Below are positions 9,347 through 17,534 of a DNA stretch of 17,534 bases, one piece after another. The first letter of the stretch is position 1. Each line of letters begins with the position of its first letter. The stretch comes from Nephromyces sp. MM_2019 (Eukaryota; Apicomplexa; Aconoidasida; Nephromycida): NCBI GenBank assembly GCA_015657535.1, contig JADHZB010001688.1, forward strand, positions 74,798-92,331, given 5' to 3'. The notes below the pieces were generated by a model. That model was not told where the DNA came from, did no database searches, and worked only from the letters and a program-made list of their open reading frames with translations. The position numbers and the translations under genes are program-made.

Positions 9347-9429
9347 CTTGTCTTCTTCACGGTTTATTTAGGATCCTCCTCGTGAAACTCCCCTTTTTAA
9401 ATCTGTAGCTACAACTCTCGCGAAAGCTT

Positions 9430-9665
9430 GTAATGTGTATTAGTGTATTCCCTCCTCTTCTTCCTAGAAAAAAGCAGTGAAATGACAAAAAGTGAGCAAA
9501 TACAACACCTCTAGTGTGTATTAGTGTGTTCCCTCCTCTTCTTCCTAGTAGAATACAATGAGATGACTGACAAGCGCAACTATCACCTCTAGTGTGTGCC
9601 AGTGCGTTCCCTCCCCTTCTTTCTAGAGAAAAGCAACAAAACGACAAAAATGGGCCAACACGCAG
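9430..9665. repeat. Three-copy ~80-bp repeat just upstream of the p24 start
   Basis: Three copies (ending near 9467, 9548 and 9626) share GTGTATTAGTGTGTTCCCTC followed by CTCTTCTTCCTAG; the spacing is 81 and 78 bp. On the p24 coding strand each copy carries the purine block CTAGGAAGAAGAGGAGGGAA, starting about 120 nt upstream of the ATG. On the plus strand each copy ends in a perfect splice-acceptor-like pyrimidine tract. The repeat could be a promoter-proximal array of binding sites; that is inference. Confidence 0.8.
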
Positions 9666-9995
9666 TGCTAATTCAAGAAAGCTATTTCATAAAAAAAATT
9701 TCATAAAGGAGTGTGTTTTTTGGGAATTAAAACTACTTCCCCGCACGCGCACACTCTATACCTCTAGCATTAGGGAAGGTGGAAGTCCTTAAGTATGAAG
9801 TTTTACAGAATATAAGCGAGGGCAGCATTAAGCTGCCTAGTAATATATAAATTCACGAAGCAGCAAAATAAAATGAATCTTTTAATTTTAATAAACAGCG
9901 AAATTAAGCAGCTGCAGTGTTGGGTGTTTTTAAGCCGCTAACGGGAGCATCCATAAAATTGCCTGAGGAGACCACCGTAAACTTAATAGGTTCCT

Positions 9996-10045
9996 AGGGT
10001 TTGATGAAATTAGGATTTAGAGTTTGATGGAGTTAGGGTTTAGGG
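9996..10045. repeat. 25-bp direct duplication with TTTAGGG-like motif
   Basis: Two adjacent copies of TTTGATGRARTTAGGRTTTAG, the second ending TTAGGGTTTAGGG. The end matches two telomere-type TTTAGGG units, but the rest is diverged, so this is an interstitial look-alike at most. Confidence 0.6.
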
Positions 10046-11640
10046 CTTTTATCAAATTAGTGCTTTCTTGCATGCGATTGAGATTTTTTCCATGAATTTC
10101 ACAATAATTTCTTCGCTTAATAAGAGTACCAGCACATTCAACTAATTTCTCTTCATAAACTATCTTCAACTTTTATGATAAATTTAATTGCCTTCTTACT
10201 ACTACCGCGGAAGTTTTCAGCCTCAAACTAACAAAAAAGAAAACCAGCTCCGCATATCCAAATCGCGATCATTGCATACCACCTACTGCGCTATTTATCA
10301 CGAAAAAATCTTTTTCCTTTCAATTAACCTACGAAAAACGCATTTTCATCAAGTAGACTTGAAAATTGTTTATACTGATGAGATACTACACAAAAGAAAC
10401 CTTCTGCCGCCTTTTAGTATTTCGCTTTTCTTATCATCTGGTGCTTCAAGCTTTTTTTTAAAAAAAACAAAATATTTAACTTTTTCGATAATCCCAACAT
10501 TTTGAAAATTCCTTTGCGTGTGTCTTTATTTTACCGCTTTTATTGCTTTTATAATGGAATAGTGTAAGATGGTAATATATATATATATATTACCCCACCT
10601 TCGAGAACGCTATTTTTGCGCCAAAATTTTGACAAATTTTCTAATAATTTCCCTTCTTTTGGGAATTTCAAAAAAAAAATTCGTGCAATCTCCCTAAAGT
10701 GAATAAATTTGTAGCGCATTATCAAAAAAATTACCTTTATAAAAGGCGAATTTTTTGCGGCACTTTTTGAAGCTCTGAAACACTAACTCGCGGTAGCAAC
10801 ACAAACTGTTTCTTTTATATAATTTTTCCCAGTTTCGAAGAAAATAAGGAGAAAAAAGAACATTTTTATTAAAAGCAATTCCTTTTTTTTGTAGAAATTA
10901 GCAATTTCTCTTGATAATTAATCTCTTATAGTGGGAATTCCTAATGCAGGTGAAATTAAGAGTAGCTAGAGCTTTTTCTAGTAATTTTCGGTTTTCGCTA
11001 GTGATTACGCCTCTATTTTTGATAAATGAAAACTCTTGAAACTTGTTAGGTTGTGTAGCAAGGAAATTCCAACGTTTTTTGAGTTCATTTCGTTATTCTG
11101 ATTTTTAAAAGAGAAGATTTTGTAAAGAAATGGAGAAATTCTGAGTAAATTTTTTTAGGCTTTACCTTTATAGTGTGGAAGGCAATTTTGGTAGGTTATA
11201 GTGTGGAAACTAGCTAATCTTAGTAGTTTATAGCTTCTCTACAAATCTTCCTAGTCAGCTTATTTGTTGTGTGCGACAGCTAATTTCCCTTTTCCTGTGG
11301 ATTTCTAGTAAAATTGAGTTTACTAGGAATCTAGCAAAAAGCTACAATTAAAAATATCTAAGCGATACATTAGCAAATCAATATACAGCATTTATACTAG
11401 TTTATACCCTGTAATTGAGTTTAATAGATTTAATCTCTAGCAGAAAAGCTTGAAGTGAGAGCATTTCTGCTTGTTTTGTCCAGATGATGTCATTGAATAT
11501 ATAGCCTAGCTGAGTGGGCGGTTTGTAGGGGTGATAAACACTCAGCTAAGTGTTTGAAGTTGATAGAACGTTTGGTTTATAGAGAAAAAAAATCCAGTCA
11601 TTTGGGTTGAAGGAAAAGTGGTGATTTTTGGGTAAAATTG

Positions 11641-11690
11641 GCGGGAATTGGGGGAAATTGGCGGGAATTGGGGGAAATTGGGGGGAAATT
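11641..11690 (+). repeat. 20-bp tandem repeat with G-quadruplex potential
   Basis: GCGGGAATTGGGGGAAATTG occurs twice exactly (11641-11660, 11661-11680) and continues with GGGGGAAATT. Five G runs of 3-6 (11643, 11650, 11663, 11670, 11680) are separated by loops of 4-8 nt, which fits a four-tract quadruplex on the plus strand. It lies about 690 nt upstream of the ATPase start, on its coding strand. Confidence 0.8.
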
Positions 11691-12004
11691 GGTAATTTTT
11701 GGTAAAATTGGAGAAAATTTGACAATTTCAACTAAATTAGAAAAAGGATTGATAAATTTCATAAATTCCAGACAAATTTATATTTTTTCTACTTTAAAGG
11801 CATTTACGCGGTTAATGCTGCAATTCTTTTTACCTCTTATTCTCAGTGCGAAATTTACTTTCAGCCGCACAGAAGTTGTAATTTAAAGCGGAAATTTTCT
11901 AAGTTTCGACCTTTTTTTGTTAAAATTTGATTTTTCGTAATAAATTTGATGATTTTGATGCTTCACTTTCCGCCAAACATCTCGCATCCCGTCGTCGCAA
12001 TAAT

Positions 12005-12185
12005 ATCTTCTTCCTTTTTTTTCTTGCTGATGTTCATCTTCTTCTTGCTGATCTTGCTCTTCGTCTTTTCTTCTTGCTGATCTTGCTCTTGCTCTTCATT
12101 TTCATCTTCATCCTCATATTCTTCAATACCCCTCCCATCTTCTTCAATCTCGCCTCCCTCTTCTTCTTTTTCAATCCCCCCCCTC
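12005..12185. repeat. Pyrimidine-rich low-complexity block with CTTCTTGCTGATCTTGCTCT repeats
   Basis: The plus strand is nearly all C and T, with the 20-nt word CTTCTTGCTGATCTTGCTCT imperfectly repeated. The minus strand is open for about 80 codons across it and would read a Glu/Asp/Lys-rich stretch (EEYEDEDENEEQEQDQQEEK). No splice sites or neighbouring coding sequence support that reading, so I treat it as a polypurine/polypyrimidine tract in the 5' flank of the ATPase gene. Confidence 0.65.
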
Positions 12186-12378
12186 TCTTGTTGTTCTTAT
12201 TTCATTAAAAACTCCACACACACTTGAAGTAAAGAAAACTTAACCCTTTAAAGTTATTCCGCTATTTTTTCTGATTTTCATTCAATTTTACTTCCTCCTG
12301 AGACAAATCGTTAGCCTCTCTAGAAGTAGAGCTTCACACACACACTGAGACGTATCTTTGAAGAGGTATCCTCTGAAG

Positions 12379-15300
12379 ATGCTGCGAGACGATCTTAGTT
12401 CTGTACTTAGGAGCCTTCAAGGTATGAGGAAGACACGCACACACACATTATTGGTTTGCTTTGTAATAGTAAAGGATAAATTGAAAGATGAGGTTGAGGG
12501 GGTAAATTAGGCTGATTTGCAGGTGATACTTCTTTTGTGAACATTTTAGTAATTTGTGGGTTTTTCGACTGCAGATTCCCGCATTTTTTGTGCCCCTTAT
12601 TGTTTGCTTAATCAGTCTTCAAAAAGGAGTTTACGAGTACCTTTTTTCCGCTCATCTTCATTCGATTGATGTGTGTGAATGTTCTAAAACCATTGAAGCT
12701 TTGAAGACAGTAAAACCTTCAAATTTGCTGTATATAAGCCTTTGATGCTTTATTTTTTTGGGAAATCTCACCAGCTTGATATTTTATCATCAAATAAAAA
12801 GCCACTATAGAATAACTTTCATAATTTTTTACTAGTTTTTTCTCACCGTTTAAAACTCTAATATATCTCATCATATGGCATGATTCATCTCTCTCTCTGG
12901 GCTTAGTAAAGCGACTTAAAAATGCGTGTTTAATACTCTGGTGGTGTGTCCTATTGTGGTTTCTAAAGTGGTGTGCTTGAGAAGGCATTGTGTGTATCTT
13001 CAAGGTTGTGTGCCTCTAAGCGAATCTTCACCTCCATTGTGTGTGTGTATATAGGAAAGGCTTATGGGGCATATAAGCAGCTTTTGTCAACCAGATGGAA
13101 ATTGGGAGAATTTTGCATCGAATTCAACTAGTAAGTTCCATCCTCTCATTACTAGGAGGCATATAGTGAATATCATTTCTTCTTTCTTTAGGAGTTTTTT
13201 AGTGAGTTTTTGTAATTAGGATAAAGAGTGTATTTCCTCTTTATCTTGTATTCATTTCTGGCAGTTTGTACACAGTTTGGCATCAAAATTAGTATGCTGA
13301 GTCTTGTGCGGTAGAATGAGGAAATATCTACTGGAGAGAAGGCGCTTTGAAGAAATTTTTTGTAGAAATTTGGAGAGTATTTTTTGAAAAGGAGGAAATT
13401 GGTGGAAATCAATTGGGTGTAAAACTGATGTTCTTTCATATTTTCTTGCATCTTCATCAATTTTATGTTGATTTTTTTGTGTTTATTTGCATTAGAATTG
13501 CAATTTTGGCTGTAAAATTTATGTTTTTTCAGTGATTCTGCGATTTAGCTAGCTTTGAGCATATATGCGTATATTCGCTGGAATATTAATACCGGCCAAA
13601 TTGTTATCACAGTGTGCAGAGTGACGCCTTTGCTCCTCCTAGCCAGTTTACTTTAACTCTTCCTCAGGAGCATGCAGAGTAAGCATAGTGCTTATCCAAA
13701 CAATCTAGTAATTTAGTGAAAAATTGGGTTTTTCTGAGTGTGATTGTGTGTGTATTCATGTGAAAGGGTATCTTTGCTTTTGGCCTGATTTGAACAGTCT
13801 TTTTAGATGTATATACCCGCATAAGAGAGCAGCGCACACACAAGTTTGTGCTAATCCTTATTCCTTCAAATCGATCCTTTCAATGGCGAGTTCTTCTTTT
13901 TTTTGAGAGTATCTGTGTATTTTGTGAGGTCCTTCCTCCTCTTTTTGTTATATTGAGTGTGTGCCCTTTTTTGCGTGTGTGTGTTGAGTGTTTGTCTGTA
14001 TTCTCATCGCTTTGTGTGTGTAATTTTTCACCCTCTTGCTTTCTTGCTTCAAATTTCAACAGCAGCAATTGTTTGGTGTTTGTGCGACTCGCTCTTTTTC
14101 TTTATATGACCTAGATTTTGCTTCTTTTTTGCTACCAACTATGAATTTCTAGATGCTTTACGTTGATGAGCTCATCTCTATATCTTTCTCTGTTTCTAGT
14201 TTTCCTTTGCATGTTTTCTTAGAACCTGCGAGGAATGTTGCCTGTTGCGATTACATCAATCGAGAAATCTATAGAAACATAGGGTTTACTAATAGCAACA
14301 TCAATGCGGATAATGCAAAGAGTTGGCATTCTGAAAAGGTTTTATAATGTAGTTTACGTGTAATTGTATTGCCTTTATCTACTAGTCTGGTAATTTTTGT
14401 GTGTGTTTTTTTTTATCAAGGGGTGCGTATATTTTTATGAGGTGGTATGTGTGTTCTTATCGGTTGATATACTTTTGTATCAGATATTGTGTGCAGAATG
14501 AGAGCTGATCTGCCATCGAGTATCTGTACACCACTTTCAGACACCCATTGATTTTTGTGCTGGACTTTACATTTATATTTTTTTTATACGAATTCAATGA
14601 AAGTTGATTGAATTTTAAAGCTTTTTTTACAAGGCTTTCATCCTGGTGTGTGTGTGTGTGTGTCAGCTAATTTCATGAAGTTTTCGCACAAGTTCTTCCA
14701 TTTGCCTTACATGAAGGCTCTTTAGAGCTTTCATCTTTTCATTAAAATGAGTGATTTTTGAGTTTGAAGATAAAATTTTTGAAGCTTTCATCTTCTCATC
14801 AATGGAAATTGAAGCCTTGAAATGAAGCTTTTTTCTGCTTTTAATATCTTTTTTTTTTCTGCGTAATTTTGAAGGTTTTTGTGGTTTTTTTCATGCTCTC
14901 TGCTAGGCTCGAAGATATGCAGTGCGAGTTTTCTTGAAGGAGAAATTCTTTTCACGCTCTAAACAAAGCATTTTCTTGCAACGTTTTCTCTAATTATACA
15001 CAATAAGAGTTATATTATGCTCTTGATATTCGCATTTGATTCTCTTGTATGCTCTGGTTTTGGAGATTAAAATGTTGTGAAATACTAGTATTTTTTCCTT
15101 CATTTTTTGCCTTTTGAATCGGAATTCTTAGGGATATTTTTCCATCCTGGCTCCCAGCCAATTTGTTCTTCCAAGGACATCTGTCAGCATCAGCAGATCG
15201 TCTGTTAAAGCTATATTTTCCATTCTTCTCCCGGTAAAAAGAAGGGCATTGCTTGCTAGTTTTTGTGCAGAGGATGGAGATTTTTTGCGAATTTTTTCGT

Positions 15301-17312
15301 ATCACTTTTAGTGCTTATATGCTTGCGTGAGTGAGTTTAACTACGTGTGTGCGTCTATGTGTTTCTGTGTGTGCATGTGCGAGCGTGCGCTTCAGAGATA
15401 ATGAGTTTCGTTTCTTCAATCTTTTTGATGCTTTCTTGATGGCTTCACTGCTAACGCCTACTAACTCACTTTCAATCCTTTGGTTCTTTCTACATCATTA
15501 GTCTGTTTTGCTTTCTTTTTTGAGTTGCACACACACTTTAAGAATTGGATTTTTGATATACTCCAGCAAAAGATGTGATTAGTTGACTTCTTCACTGTTT
15601 GTTGGAGATGCTTTAATTAGGTGCTTTTTCTGAAGAATATTCGGACATTTTTTTCATCAAAAACGCATTTTCATAAAATAGTTTCCCCTAATTTGTAATG
15701 GCGATTAGGCAGCTTTATGTGGCTGTGCTTAGTCGTCCTTTCACGCACACACACGCAAATTTTAGCGTATTTTACCGTCTGCTGATCAGGCAAGGGGTCG
15801 CTCAATTAGTGGAGGTTTAGCCCTCCGATTATTATGTCATGACCTAGTGACTGTCGTTGAAAAGAGTATGTACTTTTGCAGTTTAGACAAGAAGGCACTC
15901 TGGCGACACATTTTGTGTGTGGAAGATCAGGAGGGTAAGCTCTCTCGTTGATTAGAAACTGTGTTAGGAAAATCTTTTTTTTTAATGGAGATAGTGACAT
16001 ACATCTAGTCGCTGATGTGGTGAATTTAGCGATTTTTGGAAAGACATTAGCTTCACTCCGTGTTCATACCACCTAATTGACTTCAATGTATATACACACA
16101 CGTGGTAGTGTTATTAGGTGAAGAAGCGAGGATTTTACTTTGAATTGTTTGGGCTGATGAAATTTGCTAATGTAAAATTAACATTGGGAAAAGCTGCGGC
16201 AGGTGGATTGCCCCTGCACACGTGTATGTGGGTGAGATGATATCCCTAGCTAAATGGAGGTTTTATAGCGAATGAGGAGTGATATGATAGGGTCTGACGG
16301 AGTGATTGGCATTTTAAAAGTAAAAAATATCAGGAGCTAGAAAAAACTAGTGAAAAAACTGAATACTCTGAAGAATGATGAAGCTGAAGGTACAGCCAAT
16401 TTTTCCAAGAATTGCAAAGGCTCTTCTCAAAGAGATTAAAGGAAAAGACGATGATTTTCTGGTTTTAATGCTGAAAGTTTGATGCATAAATAACAGGGAA
16501 ATTGAAAGAAATGCGAAGGTTTCACTTCAAAATGATGAAAGATGTAGTGAAGACGGAGCTGAAGCGAGAATTATGAGAGAAAAAGAGAGAATGTTTGAGT
16601 TTTTGATAGTATAACATGTTTTGAAGCTGCTTGTTTTGGTAGCGTTTAACAGTCATGAAACGATTCTACGCATCAAAAAGTGAGAAAACTGTTGAGAATG
16701 CTACCCAAAAAAGCTTCTGTTGAATAGAGAGAGAGAGAGAGAGAAAAGTGCATGAAGAGAATATTTGTGGAGATTTTTTGGGGGAATCTTGAAGATTTTT
16801 GTATGCAGATATGCTGATTATCGGATTTGCTTCATCTTCACTGGAATTTTCTCAAGAAGTTGAGTGTTTGAGGGCTATAAGAGAACATAGAACTTTATCC
16901 AGAAAAACTAGCTTTGTAGGACATCAGGGTGTGTGTGAGGATGTATAGAGCACTCACGCTGAAGTTATCTAAAACGCCGTGATTCCAGTGAAAACCCTGA
17001 TGGCAACACGTGCAGTTTAGCTCTTTAAATTGTTAATATCGTTTTGCTGTCTAACAGCCATAATATGTGTTTTTTAAAATCATCTCATTCTCTCAAAGTC
17101 ATAATATGTGTGTGTGCGTACGGCCAGAATCGGATTTTTATAAGTGGTGTGTGTGGCTTGATAGCTCATATGATTACAGAGTTCACAAATCTTCAATCTT
17201 TACAGACTTACGAGCTCAGCTTGAATCAGAAGGGTATATAGCATTCGTAGCCAATGGCTCGATATTACCTCGTAGAACGGGTTACAGTGATGGCCCTATG
17301 GTGCAAGTGCAG
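12379..17312 (+). CDS. ABC-class ATPase (COG3044/PF09818, MRB1590-like), N-terminal seven exons
   Basis: Exons are 12379-12421, 13055-13130, 13613-13678, 14200-14338, 15132-15233, 15790-15934 and 17206-17312: 678 nt, 226 codons, no frame break. The upstream in-frame TGA at 12346 fixes the ATG. Family landmarks appear in order: GKAYGAYKQL (15-24), the usual GRxYxAYKxL; VQSDAFAPPS (41-50) for VQGDPFAxPS; RNVACCDYINREIYRNI; GYFSILAPSQFVLPRTSVSI (109-128); ARGRSISG (143-150); EKSMYFCSLDKKALWRHI; EDQEDLRAQL; then GYIAFVANGSILPRRTGYSD (200-219), the GLVAFVxDGSxLPRRSG signature. Donors include AG|GTGAG and GAG-G|GTAAGC; acceptors are pyrimidine-rich. The Walker A core (GGGYHGKST in relatives) should lie in exons beyond 17312. 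The trypanosome relative MRB1590 binds RNA in mitochondrial editing; the role here is unknown. There is no clear transit peptide. Introns are 482-1271 nt. Confidence 0.9.
14653..14664. repeat. (TG)n microsatellites in ATPase introns
   Basis: Several TG runs lie in the introns on the coding strand: near 13040, 13977, 14022, 14647-14663, 15355 and 17110. The 13040 run serves as the pyrimidine/TG tract directly before the exon 2 acceptor (GTGTATATAG|). Confidence 0.7.
16727..16745. repeat. (GA)n run in ATPase intron 6
   Basis: This is a pure GA/AG dinucleotide run of about nine units within the 1271-nt intron between exons 6 and 7. I saw no additional exon in this intron; exons 6 and 7 already join to a continuous family match (EDQE-D-LRAQL). 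Confidence 0.8.
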
Positions 17313-17385
17313 GTGAGATCTTTTTAGTGCAGCAGCTATAGCGTTATAGAAAAGCGGAACGTGTGTGTGTAATTCGTCAAAGATT

Positions 17386-17534
17386 CAAATGCACACGAGA
17401 GACACGCACGAAAGATGCAGGTGAAGAAACTTGAAATGGACACACGAGAGAGACGCACACGAGAGAGAGACACATATGAGATAGATACTCACAAGAAACT
17501 CATGAGATACACACGAGAGAGACGCACACGAGAG
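17386..17534. repeat. CACACGAGAGAGACG-type minisatellite, runs off the right edge
   Basis: Irregular units of CACACGAGAGAGACG, with GA-run and CA-run variation, fill the start of ATPase intron 7 and reach the window end. A diverged middle part (17415-17445, 17485-17505) separates two blocks. No coding exon is visible in 17313-17534. Confidence 0.8.

Larger units (their letters stand above)
9347..12378. other. Divergent intergenic region between p24 and ABC-class ATPase genes
   Basis: No exon with family likeness was found on either strand. The region holds the three-copy repeat near p24, a TTTAGGG-like duplication (9996-10045), an (AT)n run at 10576-10591, a G-rich tandem repeat (11641-11690) and a pyrimidine-rich block (12005-12185). 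The 105-codon plus-strand frame at 10188-10505 begins with TTG and is AT-driven. Since p24 reads left and the ATPase reads right, both promoters should be in this region. Confidence 0.6.

Noticed and set aside
9357..9647. 96-codon minus-strand frame with repeated LGRRGGNTLIHTRG
   Set aside because: It is the three-copy 80-bp repeat read through upstream of the p24 start. There is no evidence of translation.
11546..11886. Opposed open frames (Pro/Phe-rich on minus, Gly/Lys-rich on plus)
   Set aside because: Both are translations of the 20-bp G-rich tandem repeat and its degenerate continuation.
11927..12208. Plus-strand Leu/Phe-rich hydrophobic frame
   Set aside because: It is a pyrimidine-rich low-complexity tract. 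The hydrophobicity is a by-product of CTT/TTC codons.
12554..12745. Plus-strand frame with acceptor TTTTCGACTGCAG and text like VYEYLFSAHLHSID, considered as exon 2 of the ATPase
   Set aside because: It matches the family poorly. The exon at 13055-13130 (GKAYGAYKQL...) matches well and fits the phase on both sides, leaving no place for this one.
1..17534. tRNA, rRNA, CRISPR arrays, transposase genes, bacterial-type promoters or ribosome-binding sites
   Set aside because: I looked for B-box-like GGTTCRA motifs, regularly spaced repeats and transposase motifs and found none I could support. The spliced gene structure makes bacterial features irrelevant.

Overview
This window is eukaryotic nuclear DNA, AT-rich and full of CA/TG microsatellites. 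Genes are split into short coding exons (about 40-240 nt) separated by GT...AG introns of several hundred nucleotides. There are no bacterial operons or ribosome-binding sites. Simple ORF scanning fails here because most exons have no ATG and are shorter than 50 codons. I rebuilt the genes by joining exons that have good splice sites, matching intron phases and recognisable family motifs. The gene content (mitochondrial 2-oxoglutarate dehydrogenase, a p24 cargo receptor, an ABC-class ATPase) fits a protist. The architecture and a degenerate TTTAGGG-like tract would suit an alveolate or apicomplexan, but that placement is inference only.

Layout: the left half (1 to about 9350) is read on the minus strand. 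From left to right it holds (1) the first coding exon of 2-oxoglutarate dehydrogenase E1, starting at 689 and running off the left edge; (2) a zone at about 890-2300 with good candidate exons of an unidentified gene; (3) a phase-coherent chain of six exons (5177 to 3050) for a protein with an acidic/basic low-complexity part and a C-terminal ubiquitin/SUMO-like domain; (4) a poorly resolved zone at 5200-6300; (5) a complete four-exon p24/TMED gene (9346 to 6318, 214 aa). A repeat-rich region of about 3 kb without a recognisable gene (9347-12378) separates this half from a plus-strand gene. That gene starts at 12379, and its first seven exons encode the whole N-terminal domain of an ABC-class ATPase (COG3044/PF09818 type, the family of trypanosome MRB1590). 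It continues past the right edge.

The genes do not form one obvious pathway: OGDH acts in the mitochondrial TCA cycle, p24 in ER-Golgi transport, and the ABC-class ATPase probably in RNA-related work. The best discovery targets are the seven-exon ABC-class ATPase, the divergent ubiquitin-like protein, and the unidentified minus-strand exons between OGDH and it.
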